Assembly: GCA_964439395.1 (NCBI GenBank)
Contig: CAYTNV010000020.1
Coordinates: forward strand, 1-64,000
Source: JAUUSJ01 sp964439395
Lineage (GTDB): Bacteria; Bacillota; Clostridia; Lachnospirales; Lachnospiraceae
Reading direction: 5' to 3'
DNA length: 64,000 bases
Shown: in pieces, positions 9,238 through 18,870 of the stretch
How positions within the stretch are numbered: position 1 is the stretch's first letter
Layout of the letters: every line of letters starts with the position of its first letter
Notes under the pieces: generated by a model
What the model was told of the DNA's origin: nothing
The model's input: the letters and a program-made list of their open reading frames with translations, nothing else
Database searches by the model: none
Translations under genes and position numbers: made by a program

Positions 9238-10152
9238 TTACGCCTCCTTCTTATTAAATGCCTTGAACTGTATCATAGATATAACTAGAATAATCATAAA
9301 CAATGCATATGCAATTGCCGAAGCAAATCCAACCTGATTAATCTCAAATCCAAACTTATACAAATACATAACTACCGTCTGTGTAGATCCAGATGGATTA
9401 CCGATTGTTCCTCCGCACATTAAGAATGGAATATCAAACATCTGAAGTCCTCCAATCAGAGAAGTAATCGCCACATATAACATAATTGGTCGGAGCAATG
9501 GAAGTGTAATCTGGAAAAATACCTTCCATCTTCCTGCCCCATCAATGGCAGCTGCCTCAAAATAATCTTTCGGAATTCCCTGCACTCCCGCCATCAACAT
9601 AATAAATGAGTTACCAAACCACATCCATGCACCAATTACCGCAACGATATACGGAGCTGTCAAAGTAGAACCCAGCCAGTTAATCGGTGCCTTAAGTAAT
9701 CCGCTTCCCACCAGCATCTGATTAATAGTTCCGTATTTCCAGTCCAATAATGTTTTAAATAGGAATGCCACGGAAGTTGCAGCAATTAAGTTTGGAAGAT
9801 AAAATAATGCACGAAAAATAGATAATCCCCGCATCTTATACTTAATATCACTAAATATAATCGTCAGCAAAAAGGCAAGTCCTAACTGCAGAACAATATT
9901 AACACTCCACATTCTCACTGTATTTCCTAATGCACGCCAGAAAAATTTATCTTTAAATACACGTATATAATTGGACAGACCAACAATTTGTGCTTCACCG
10001 AAACCTTTGTAATCTGTAAAACTTAGATAAAGTGTACGAACAACTGGATAGATACTGAATACTACGAATGTAAGTACAAACGGCGCAATAAATAGATAAG
10101 CGACTTTATTGATATCTCTCTTTTTCCGTGTCGCAGACAATTCTTTCCCCAT
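9238..10152 (-). CDS. Carbohydrate ABC transporter permease (MalF type)
   Basis: This is the second half of the importer: 304 residues with six predicted membrane helices after a short cytoplasmic N-terminus rich in Lys/Arg. The EAA loop FEAAAIDGAGRWKVFFQITL is clear near residue 200. ATG 10152 has AGGAGAG upstream. It lies between the binding protein gene (10226-11624) and the MalG-type permease. This order, binding protein then MalF then MalG, is standard for CUT1-family oligosaccharide importers. Confidence 0.92.
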   Translation of the reverse strand: MGKELSATRKKRDINKVAYLFIAPFVLTFVVFSIYPVVRTLYLSFTDYKGFGEAQIVGLSNYIRVFKDKFFWRALGNTVRMWSVNIVLQLGLAFLLTIIFSDIKYKMRGLSIFRALFYLPNLIAATSVAFLFKTLLDWKYGTINQMLVGSGLLKAPINWLGSTLTAPYIVAVIGAWMWFGNSFIMLMAGVQGIPKDYFEAAAIDGAGRWKVFFQITLPLLRPIMLYVAITSLIGGLQMFDIPFLMCGGTIGNPSGSTQTVVMYLYKFGFEINQVGFASAIAYALFMIILVISMIQFKAFNKKEA

Positions 10153-10225
10153 AATTCTCTCCTTTCAAAAGAAGGGGCAGTTTTTGACCGCCCCACAATC
10201 TACAGTTCTTTCGTTCTTTTTGCTT

Positions 10226-11624
10226 CTATCTCTCTACCGTCAACTCAGGATATGTGGATTCTACTACATCGTAGAAGTTGTTAATAGCCTCTTCTTTGCT
10301 CTTTTCTCCTGTCTTAATCGCAGTAATTGCCTCTCCCCATGCTTTTTTCAACGCCTCATCATATTTTGTAATTCTTGAAGTGTCGATTCCTTCTGCCTGC
10401 TCTAGGAAGAATGCATATAATTTTTCTCCTCCATATATTTCATTCTCATCATCTTTATGCTGTTCTAATACTGGAAGATAAGATACTACATCTCCCTCAG
10501 ATGCTTCTATCCACCAATTCAAAGTATCTTCATTTAATGTACAAAAGCTTAAGAAATCCCATGCCAAGTCTTTTCTCTCACTTAATGCACTAATTCCGAT
10601 ATATGTACCGCCGCCAAATCCATAAGATGGTCCTGCGCAAACTCCCCCATTTACCAGATAAATCACCCACATTATCTCTCATGGTAAGAACGCCCCAACT
10701 TGGAAGACCATAGGCGAATACTTGTGTGGTCTTTCCATTTTTCTCTGCTTCTTTCATTGCCTCATCATCCCATACATTTGTAGATGCATCAATAACAGGG
10801 ATTTCTCCAGCCATAGCATTGTACCAAGTAGAAGACCATGTATCAACGTAAGCTGTCATATCATTTTGATAAAGTTTTACACAGAGATCCATATAAGCTT
10901 CTCGGTCTTTGTCTACATTTAATTTATTATCAATTACCCATGCAGAATCTCCTGCCCAGTAGTTCATTTCTCCCTCAGATGCAAAAATTTTATAACCAGC
11001 ATCCTTCAAAGTCTGTCCCGTTTTCAAAATAGTGTCGTAATCTGCAAATAATTTTCCGATCTCTTCTGGATCATCTGTTTTGAATACTTCTTTGGCAAGA
11101 TCTCTTCTGTAAAATACGCCGGCAGGTGTAATCTGATAAGGAATCGTTCTCTGAATTCCATCTGAATCCTGTCCGATCTGCCATGCATAGTCTACTACAT
11201 CTTTTGCGTAATCTTGTGCATTATACGGAGCCTTGTTCAAATCCTCAAAATATCCTGCTTCATACATTGGCTCCAACATCTGTGGCTCACCTACAATAAT
11301 ATCTGGCTCTGTCTGATGTCCTCTCATTGCGGCTTGAACCTTGGTTGTATAATCAGCTGGTGCGATAACTACTGTCTGAATCTGTACATCACTATTTGCC
11401 TCACAATACTTTTCTGCAAATTGTGCAAGGTCATTGGATAATGTCCAAACTACCAGTTTATCCTTAGCTTCCTTATTTCCAGCAACTGCTACATCTTCGC
11501 TTTCCTCAGAAACAGCTTCACTTGCTGTATCTGTCCCTGCATTTCCACCAGAACCTCCACAAGCTGTCAATGAAAATACCATTGCTCCTGCAAGAAGAAG
11601 TGACATAATTTTTTTCATCTTCAT
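10226..11624 (-). pseudogene. Extracellular solute-binding lipoprotein, frameshifted
   Basis: A signal peptide with lipobox LTAC (Cys about residue 22) is followed by a Gly/Ser/Glu linker and a type-1 solute-binding protein (VVWTLSNDLAQFAEKY, QAAMRGHQTEPDIIVGEP). The frame breaks at a GGGGG run near 10645. Dropping one G restores DLSGKWGVCAGPSYGFGGGT and the protein continues to 10226, about 465 residues in total, a normal length. It should be the substrate-capturing subunit of the permeases 8407-10152. Because the transporter is otherwise intact, a sequencing error or phase variation is at least as likely as real inactivation. Confidence 0.85.
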
Positions 11625-11741
11625 CTTCCTTTTCCTCCTCTTCTTTATAATGTTTTTCTTGATATAATCGCATTATAATCAATTTTTTGAACTTTTATAA
11701 TGCTTCGAATTTTATTATGGTGTTCTTTTTTATTATTATAG
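11625..11741 (-). promoter_or_regulatory. AT-rich gap before binding protein gene, possible internal promoter
   Basis: This is the only sizeable gap (117 bp) inside the glucan locus. It contains three CATTATAA or TTATAATG-like words on the minus strand and a strong AGGAGGAAAAGG ribosome binding site. An internal promoter for the transporter and sensor genes is plausible but not proven. Confidence 0.3.
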
Positions 11742-14700
11742 TCAGTCTATACGTTCAATCTGAACTATAATCTGATCTATCTCGCCGCTTCGCACCGCCT
11801 CCGCCAAAGTCCCATATATCTGCGTACATCTTTTTACATTTTTATCCTTCCAGCAGAGAGTATATTGTGTAATGCAGTAATTTCCTGGCAAAATCGTCTC
11901 TTCATCTGGCAGACAGTACACTACCGTAACATTTCCCAGGAAGCATGCCTTCACCTGACGAGTTCCCTCCAGAAGATACTTTGGAAGAAACGGAGTAAAC
12001 TCAAGTTTTAATATGCCTTCTTCCCACACAAATGGCTTTGCACCAAACATCATAATCTGCCAAATTTGTAGAAACTCTGCTGTAGAACCACTCAATCGTG
12101 CCACAAATCCTTTGCCGTGCACCGCTGGATTTGGATTTACACTACTTACAAGAAAAGACGAATTTTCTAGAGGAATTCTTCCATAAATTTCCTCATCAAG
12201 GAAAGGAATGCCTGCATTTTTCCAATCTTCGGAAAATTCCTCATACATTTCCGTTTTTAGAAGTTCCAACAAATATTTATATTCCATATGCAGCCATACC
12301 GACTCATTCTCCAACCATCCTGGTGTAAACGCACAGGCTCTTCCCAGCTCAAAAGATGCTTCTGAAAGAGAGGCGTTTACTTTATACATTCTTAATTCTC
12401 TGTCATATAAACGACTCTCTCTGACATTCTGGTAGATTTTCCCCCTGTTTTTGGCTTCTGCTTTTAATTTCAGAGAGTGAACTGCGCCCTCCAAAAAGTC
12501 TGGTGTTTTTCTCACTCCAAATGCAAGCGGACGTATGCCATCTTCTTCTTTCTCATACTGTATCAGTTCATAATAATAATAAGTTGCTGGAACACCATTA
12601 CTAATGCGGCGGGACTTCTTTCTGCCGAGAGCCAGCACATGACTTGAAATTTCCAAAAACTCCTGTACTTTTGCTGTTTCCAAAATTCGGTATTCTCCCT
12701 GCACTTGCACTGCTGTCTTCTCCCAGAATTGTTCCTTGGCATCATTAATCTGATTCCAAAAATGCATCGTCGCACCGTCACTTTCGAGTTCTTCTTTCCA
12801 TCGGATTGCACCGTCTGTGAGTGCATCTGCCAAGTCTGCCAATTCTTCTGGCAACTTAAATTGTCCTCTTCTTCCTTGGAGTTGTTCCTCCATATAACCA
12901 ATCATACGCTCCAATTCATACGCTTCCGCCATTGAGGAGCCAAATAATCCTGGTAATCCATTTAGAGCATCATACCATCCTGGTTTTCCTCCCTCCATCT
13001 CAATTCCCATGGCATAAGGATCCAATGCCGCCATCTTCACAATTGCAAGCGACAATAACTTTTCTATCAGAGATACCTGTACTGGATTACCTGCTGCATC
13101 TTTCAATGGCATATCCTTTTCACATGCTGGATTCTCCACCAAAAAACGATACTGTCGAATTCCATCTGGAGTTTCCTGATATCTCTTTTTCCTCGGCAGC
13201 AATCTTTGCTCTGCCTGTCGATAGGTATAAATTCTCTCTCCAAAAATAACCTCTTCCTTCTTATCTGGAAATACAGTGAGATAGGATTCCAAGAGATCCA
13301 GATTATAAGTCCAATGGTCACTCCAGTATCCCTCTATGAATTGATACCCATCCAGTTTTGTGCAGGCAGAAAGTGCCTGAGCGAATTCCTCTTCCGTTGG
13401 GATTTTTCTATTTTTATTAGCTAATTCCTCATAAATTTGCCCTGGTGTCTTTTCTTCTTTATCACAAGTCAAATAGGTAATTCGCTCTACCCCCAGCGGA
13501 TTATATCCATTAATCTGTAAGGCATTATAAAATCGTCGTAAATTCATCTCTCCCACATACGGAAAAAACTGAACATCACAGCGTCGGTTCTGATTGACAT
13601 CTCGAAAATTCCCGTTACCCTGGGAATAGTATTCTGGCTCCATTGAAAAGAAATTATAGTCTCGCTCCATATCCCCATGCTTTCTGGAATAAATATACAA
13701 AACTTCACTCTCTCCGATTCGTTCCAGATATCCACCTCGCAGTAAATTATCCAGGAATGTCTGACGGCTGTATGCGTCAAATATTGGATTTGCTGTCTTA
13801 CATGCAATCGGCTCTGTCAAATGTTCTGCCAATGCTTTGGATTGTATCTGCTTTTCTTCAAACCATCCCTCCTTTTGAAACTTGTCTTTTACTGAAGCCA
13901 ATACTTCTTCCTGTTCTGCCATGCCATATAATTCACGGATACAAATAGATTCTCCAGGTTTTAGTCTTTTCTGGTGGATAAAATAACAGCACGGAACCTC
14001 ATTGCAAACATTCTGAGCCATACTTCTAAGTCCCTCTACTCCATATTGTGCAAATCCATAGGGATATCGAAGTGCCGTATCCTGCAAAAATATCAGATTC
14101 CGATCTACGACTGGAAACAATAAATTATCTGCCTCCCCCGCAATGCCAAATACTGCACCATTCACTTTTTCCACCTTCGCATTATCCTCCATACTAGCTC
14201 TTACTTTAAAGTATGGAATTCGATTATTGAGATTTTTTACCTCCATCCACGCTTTAGCAGTCTGTCCCATCTCTTTCATAGACTCACTTGTCACTCCATA
14301 AGGAACCAATTCCGTAAGTCCGTCTAAAATCTCCACCTCCTTTTCTTCTGCTCCGCAGTTCGTAATAATAACTTCTCTCATCAATGCTGCAAATGGCTCT
14401 TCCGGAACTGTCTCATACTCAATTTCTACTTTAAGATTTTCTTCTTTCCATTTATCTTCAATGGAAATGCTATTCATACCGATATTCATGCATTTTCCGT
14501 CATCTTTGCATTCAAATAGTTCTTTTACTGTAGTTCCAATCTTGAAAAATGTTCGAAACCCAAGCATAGGAGTTCTTTGCGCTGCCTGATGCGCTGGATA
14601 AAATTCAAGAATCGAATGGTCTTTATCCTGTACGCCAAAGCTTGCGATTGCCTGTCCACGATTTAAATAATAACACCACATTGGAATTCCATGTATGCCG

Positions 14701-14780
14701 CTGATTCCTGGAAGAAAACTATAAAAAAGAGATTTTTTATGATATTCCTCCATCTGATATTGTCCATTATTCATCATCAT
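11742..14780 (-). CDS. GH94-clan beta-glucan phosphorylase, GH161-like
   Basis: The 1012-residue cytoplasmic protein belongs to the inverting disaccharide/oligosaccharide phosphorylases related to GH94. The N-terminal beta-sandwich has GIHGIPMWCYYLNRGQAIA and FGVQDKDHSILEF. The (alpha/alpha)6 domain has GNGNFRDVNQNRR. PGWYDALNGLPG near residue 610 is in the position of the catalytic Asp motif (ADWND in GH94). These motifs resemble the GH161 beta-1,3-glucan phosphorylases, although 1,2-beta-oligoglucan phosphorylases are also related. It would cleave imported glucan chains with phosphate to give glucose 1-phosphate. It starts 12 bases after the GH94 gene. The exact linkage specificity is inferred. 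Confidence 0.75.
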   Translation of the reverse strand: MMMNNGQYQMEEYHKKSLFYSFLPGISGIHGIPMWCYYLNRGQAIASFGVQDKDHSILEFYPAHQAAQRTPMLGFRTFFKIGTTVKELFECKDDGKCMNIGMNSISIEDKWKEENLKVEIEYETVPEEPFAALMREVIITNCGAEEKEVEILDGLTELVPYGVTSESMKEMGQTAKAWMEVKNLNNRIPYFKVRASMEDNAKVEKVNGAVFGIAGEADNLLFPVVDRNLIFLQDTALRYPYGFAQYGVEGLRSMAQNVCNEVPCCYFIHQKRLKPGESICIRELYGMAEQEEVLASVKDKFQKEGWFEEKQIQSKALAEHLTEPIACKTANPIFDAYSRQTFLDNLLRGGYLERIGESEVLYIYSRKHGDMERDYNFFSMEPEYYSQGNGNFRDVNQNRRCDVQFFPYVGEMNLRRFYNALQINGYNPLGVERITYLTCDKEEKTPGQIYEELANKNRKIPTEEEFAQALSACTKLDGYQFIEGYWSDHWTYNLDLLESYLTVFPDKKEEVIFGERIYTYRQAEQRLLPRKKRYQETPDGIRQYRFLVENPACEKDMPLKDAAGNPVQVSLIEKLLSLAIVKMAALDPYAMGIEMEGGKPGWYDALNGLPGLFGSSMAEAYELERMIGYMEEQLQGRRGQFKLPEELADLADALTDGAIRWKEELESDGATMHFWNQINDAKEQFWEKTAVQVQGEYRILETAKVQEFLEISSHVLALGRKKSRRISNGVPATYYYYELIQYEKEEDGIRPLAFGVRKTPDFLEGAVHSLKLKAEAKNRGKIYQNVRESRLYDRELRMYKVNASLSEASFELGRACAFTPGWLENESVWLHMEYKYLLELLKTEMYEEFSEDWKNAGIPFLDEEIYGRIPLENSSFLVSSVNPNPAVHGKGFVARLSGSTAEFLQIWQIMMFGAKPFVWEEGILKLEFTPFLPKYLLEGTRQVKACFLGNVTVVYCLPDEETILPGNYCITQYTLCWKDKNVKRCTQIYGTLAEAVRSGEIDQIIVQIERID

Positions 14781-14792
14781 CTCTTTCCCCTC

Positions 14793-17477
14793 CTACTCCA
14801 ATATTCCATAAATTACAATTTCTGCACCGTCTGGATATTCTTCAAAAAATGCTCTAGGAATTCTACATAGATTACCATTGCCTGAGAATTTTTTCCCACC
14901 TGCCGTTACTTCTGTCAACTCGTAATCTCCAATTTCCTTCTCATATTGATTCCAATAAATTAAATTCAATTTCCTTCCACAAAAACTGCAGTGGATCGAC
15001 GCCTTTCCATTTTCATCAAATTGCGATAACTGAAGTTTTGGAACGAGCACGAGATCTCCTGCATCTGCAGTCACTCCAAACATTTGTGTTTGCACCGTTA
15101 GCACTGTCCAGCTTCCTGCACCAGTAAGATACGGATACATTCCTCTCCCGTCTGGTCCAAAGTACTCTGGAATACCAGGCAATATTTGGCTGCTCTCAGT
15201 ACGCATGCATTGGTCAAAGAGTGCTTTCATGACCCGATATCCCTCACGGACAAAACCACGAGAATACAGCGCATAAGCATACATAACCGCCATATGACAA
15301 AACACAGCCCCATTTTCCTTATGTCCGTAGGCAAATCCGAACATCCTGCCCATATCCATCTTCACTTCTTTAAAATCTGTATTCAGTCGGTAACCACCTG
15401 CCCCTGGCGCATACAGATATCGATCCGCAGCCTTAATAATCTCCTCTACCTGCCAATCCGTCGCCGTCCCAGACAAAATCGAGAACACCTGTCCTGTAAG
15501 CATCATCCTTACTCCATTCTCCGTGATTCCTTCCACCTTTCTTCCATGATTATCATAGTATCCGTTGAACCAGAAATGTCCCTCTTTGTCATCCACAATC
15601 TCTTTTCTGCGGATATGATTTTGAATCCAGCAGCCCATCTTATCCAAAGTCTCTGCCAGATCTCCTACTGACATCTTGATTTTTTGTCCGCTTATCTGAC
15701 CTGCACACGCTCTGCAATACTGCATAAGGAGTTGCTGTTTCTTCTTCGTATCTTCCCAAAATGCAAGATTAACTGTAAGAAGCTGTTCTAACTCCTCTGC
15801 TAAGAAAATCTCCTCTGTTTTAGTATAACTCTTAAGAGCAAGAAGAATTTTTGCAAATGCCCTGAGATTGCCGGCATAAGCGGCAGTAAATGCTACGGTT
15901 TCGCCTCGCTCCTCCGCCATATCCAGCGCATCATTCCAGTCAGCGCCTCGCAGCCTCATATGTCCATGTTCTCCCACATCATAAAACTGCGTCACCTGCT
16001 GTATCAAAAGATGCTCTAGCACGGTTCCCATATAATCTGCTCCGTCTGCCTGTCTCATCACCAGACGTTCTCCTGTCTGAAATTCTATATCTATGTCCTT
16101 GCCTCTACATATCTGTTTATCCTTAAAATACGTGTTTTCCTCTAACAAGAAATCATATTCCCCAGTTTGATCTAGATATAGTTTTATCGTAAACAACGGC
16201 CAGTAGCCATGGTCCATCCACACCCGCACAATATTATTGCGATCCGCCATGAACTCTCCTGGCTGCTTTCCGATAATAGTGGCATTGCTTCCATCCATAC
16301 GAATCCCTGCAAAAAATGAAAGTAACTCTTCTCGCACCTGTGCTGGATTACGAAGAATCAGAGCTAGACAATCCTGCCACAAATCTCGCCATCCTCTTCC
16401 ACCTCTTCCATAATCATGATATGGAAGGAAAGAACATCCATATAGTTTTCGCAATGTAGGCTGTACACTAACCCATTCCATCCAATAGTCAAATTTTGGA
16501 TTTCCTGTATGACAAGAGATTACCCTTTGTCTCTCCCAATACTCCTTTGTCTTCAAAAATGCCTGCGTCAGTTTTTCTGCATCTAAATATTCTTTTCCTT
16601 CTTTGTTATAGCTGAGTACAATACTGTATACTCGAGATTCCTCCGGATGAAGCGTACATTCTGCAAAACGCAGCGCTCCCATCGCCTCATATCCGCTGAC
16701 TTCCCTTCCCATACGGCAAAAGCCAATACTCACATCTCCGAAAGCTCCCTGCGGGCATAGCAGATTTCCGCCCTTGCCGACAAACATCTCCACTGTTGGA
16801 AATGCTCCCAACGGTTTATTTCCTTTATCATCCCTTGCATAGATACTATAAGATTCTTCGTTGAGATTATGACCTCTTTCATCGAATGTCATCGTGGGAG
16901 CCACAGTAATCCCATCTTCTTCCACAACGATTCGATTCAGAAGTGCTGTCACATGTCGGTGATCACGCAGATGGTCTGCCCCCCTGGCATATAGCGGTAT
17001 CGCCGTGACAGGAACGAAGGAAATATTATCCTTTCCTCTGTTAGTAAGCGTAACCTGCATCACTTCTGCCCGATTTTCTCCTGCTGGACAGAAACTAAGT
17101 ACCCGTGCCTCAAGACCCGAATCCTGATGCATTCGACATACCTCCTGCCATAGCAATCCTACTTCCATAATGCATTCTTCGCCCTCTCCCTGAAAACGCT
17201 GCGCTTGCTGCTTTGCGGACATTCCCATAACAGACCACGGTCCTGCTCCTTTAATATCACACCAAAAGTTTCGGCTATTCATGGATTCATGCAGCCCTTC
17301 CACTGACATCGGCTCCATCAGAAACTGTTCCTGTGAAATCTTATTATCCCCATGTCCATCTGGAGTAATACTACTCATCACACCTGCCTCATTGACTAAT
17401 GGCAGATAGAGATAACTAGCCGTTTCTGGATTTTTTACCTCTAATCTTCCCTTTTTTCCTACAAATTTATATTGCAT
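14793..17477 (-). CDS. GH94 beta-glucoside phosphorylase (laminaribiose phosphorylase-like)
   Basis: The 894-residue protein has no signal peptide. The N-terminal domain carries the family blocks SYLYLPLVNEAGVMSSITP and NFWCDIKGAGPWSVMG. The catalytic (alpha/alpha)6 domain has GRGGRGWRDLWQD and, near residue 500, RLRGADWNDALDM, which includes the general-acid Asp of GH94. The C-terminal region has LTGAGSWTVLTVQ, the usual phosphate-site stretch. Length and N-terminal motifs recall laminaribiose phosphorylase rather than the shorter cellobiose phosphorylases. It would split a beta-linked glucose disaccharide into glucose 1-phosphate and glucose. It is 36 bases downstream of the GH30 gene, in one operon. 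Substrate assignment is moderate. Confidence 0.85.
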   Translation of the reverse strand: MQYKFVGKKGRLEVKNPETASYLYLPLVNEAGVMSSITPDGHGDNKISQEQFLMEPMSVEGLHESMNSRNFWCDIKGAGPWSVMGMSAKQQAQRFQGEGEECIMEVGLLWQEVCRMHQDSGLEARVLSFCPAGENRAEVMQVTLTNRGKDNISFVPVTAIPLYARGADHLRDHRHVTALLNRIVVEEDGITVAPTMTFDERGHNLNEESYSIYARDDKGNKPLGAFPTVEMFVGKGGNLLCPQGAFGDVSIGFCRMGREVSGYEAMGALRFAECTLHPEESRVYSIVLSYNKEGKEYLDAEKLTQAFLKTKEYWERQRVISCHTGNPKFDYWMEWVSVQPTLRKLYGCSFLPYHDYGRGGRGWRDLWQDCLALILRNPAQVREELLSFFAGIRMDGSNATIIGKQPGEFMADRNNIVRVWMDHGYWPLFTIKLYLDQTGEYDFLLEENTYFKDKQICRGKDIDIEFQTGERLVMRQADGADYMGTVLEHLLIQQVTQFYDVGEHGHMRLRGADWNDALDMAEERGETVAFTAAYAGNLRAFAKILLALKSYTKTEEIFLAEELEQLLTVNLAFWEDTKKKQQLLMQYCRACAGQISGQKIKMSVGDLAETLDKMGCWIQNHIRRKEIVDDKEGHFWFNGYYDNHGRKVEGITENGVRMMLTGQVFSILSGTATDWQVEEIIKAADRYLYAPGAGGYRLNTDFKEVKMDMGRMFGFAYGHKENGAVFCHMAVMYAYALYSRGFVREGYRVMKALFDQCMRTESSQILPGIPEYFGPDGRGMYPYLTGAGSWTVLTVQTQMFGVTADAGDLVLVPKLQLSQFDENGKASIHCSFCGRKLNLIYWNQYEKEIGDYELTEVTAGGKKFSGNGNLCRIPRAFFEEYPDGAEIVIYGILE

Positions 17478-17513
17478 TCTCGTCTTCCTCCTAATCCATC
17501 TATATCATCATCC

Positions 17514-18833
17514 TCATTCATCCAGACATGCAGTCATAATGGAATGTGGTAAAAGTATAATTGCCCAACTTCGATTCTCACATCTAAGATTAAAATTCTG
17601 TTCTTTCTCTCCCGCATTCATCACTACAACAATCTTGCTGCCATTCGGATTCTCAAAAGCAACTGTCTCTAACCCCGAATTGGCATTAGAAACTAATATT
17701 CTTCTTGCTCCTGGACAGATGAAGCGACTAAAATGTCCAATATAGTAATAAGATAAGTTTTTCCTCACCTGATCATGTTCTCCGTCGCATATTAACGGGG
17801 AATCGCAGTAATTTTCCCTGTGGTTAGGACCTCCCTGTCCATCAAGCAGTAAATTCCAATCCAAAAAACCATTGGTGCCAGCTTTGAAATTGCCAATCAT
17901 ATCGTGTACATACATTTCTGCATTCGCCTGCTGGTCATCTCCAAATCTGGAATACTCTACGCATCCCTCTGAAAAAACCAGTTCCTTATCTGGATAAGTT
18001 TGTCTTACATATTCCAGTGACTCAAAATGATCCCCAGAATACCAGTGAAATGCGATTCCATCAATTGCCTTATCCGCTCCTGGAACCGAAAATGTTTCCT
18101 CTGTTCGCTCCACAATCATATCCTTATTATGATCCCAAATCAAAATACTTACATCCGAAAGCCCCGCCTGATCTAGCGCCGTACGCAGATAACGAACTGC
18201 AAAAATTCCTTCCTCTTCACCAGTATAAATACAAGACTCCCATGACTGCTTCGCATCGGGTTCATTTTGTACAGTGATTCTATTAATCTTAATCCCCTCT
18301 TCCCGATACGCCAAAAGATAGCGTACTATCATTTCTGCCCATTTCTTATAATATTTTTTTAAGAGATGTCCTCCCCCGTTCATTGCGTTATTATCCTTCA
18401 TAAACGCTGGTGGACTCCACGGCGAAGCCAAAAACTGAATACTAGGATTCTTCTCTAACGCCGCTTTGATAAACGGAATCTGATACTTATAATCCCCTTC
18501 TATCGAAAATCCAGCAAGACTATCATCTCCTTCTTCCACATAAGCACGGTTTCCCAGAGAAAAATCACAGCTCTGAATATGTGTTCTTCCAAATGTATAC
18601 TGATTTCCTGTCTCTCCAAAATAATCTTCTATGACAGCCTCCTTCGCTTCCTTCGAAAGTCCTGACCATACATAGGCAGATGCTTCTGTAAAAGCACCTC
18701 CAAAACCAATTATCTCCTGATATTTTATTTGTGGATATAACTTTACCAGATTAATCTCATACTCAGGATTTAGCACTCCTTTCTTGTCTGATTGTTTCAT
18801 TTTACCGTTGCAATCTGTCATATAAAGTTTCAT
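17514..18833 (-). CDS. GH30-family glycoside hydrolase, intracellular
   Basis: The 439-residue protein has the GH30 layout: IIGFGGAFTEASAYVW at the N-terminus, acid/base Glu in TVQNEPDAKQSWESC (about residue 192), nucleophile Glu in ELVFSEGC (about 290), and a C-terminal beta-sandwich with the NPNGSKIVVVMNAGE stretch. There is no signal peptide, so it acts on imported oligosaccharides. GH30 members close to this one include beta-glucosidases, glucosylceramidases and beta-1,6-glucanases. Next to two beta-glucan phosphorylases, removal of beta-1,6-linked glucose branches is a reasonable guess. It is the first gene of the operon. Confidence 0.88.
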   Translation of the reverse strand: MKLYMTDCNGKMKQSDKKGVLNPEYEINLVKLYPQIKYQEIIGFGGAFTEASAYVWSGLSKEAKEAVIEDYFGETGNQYTFGRTHIQSCDFSLGNRAYVEEGDDSLAGFSIEGDYKYQIPFIKAALEKNPSIQFLASPWSPPAFMKDNNAMNGGGHLLKKYYKKWAEMIVRYLLAYREEGIKINRITVQNEPDAKQSWESCIYTGEEEGIFAVRYLRTALDQAGLSDVSILIWDHNKDMIVERTEETFSVPGADKAIDGIAFHWYSGDHFESLEYVRQTYPDKELVFSEGCVEYSRFGDDQQANAEMYVHDMIGNFKAGTNGFLDWNLLLDGQGGPNHRENYCDSPLICDGEHDQVRKNLSYYYIGHFSRFICPGARRILVSNANSGLETVAFENPNGSKIVVVMNAGEKEQNFNLRCENRSWAIILLPHSIMTACLDE

Positions 18834-18864
18834 AAATACCCCTGCCTTTCCTCGAATTTGTTTG

Positions 18865-18870
18865 AGTATA
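18865..18870 (-). promoter_or_regulatory. Candidate -10 box for the glucan operon
   Basis: TATACT on the minus strand lies about 32 bases before the GH30 start and is followed by GAGGAAAGG as ribosome binding site. The -35 region is poor, as expected for an activator-dependent promoter (a YesN/AraC-type regulator is encoded at the end of the locus). Confidence 0.35.
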
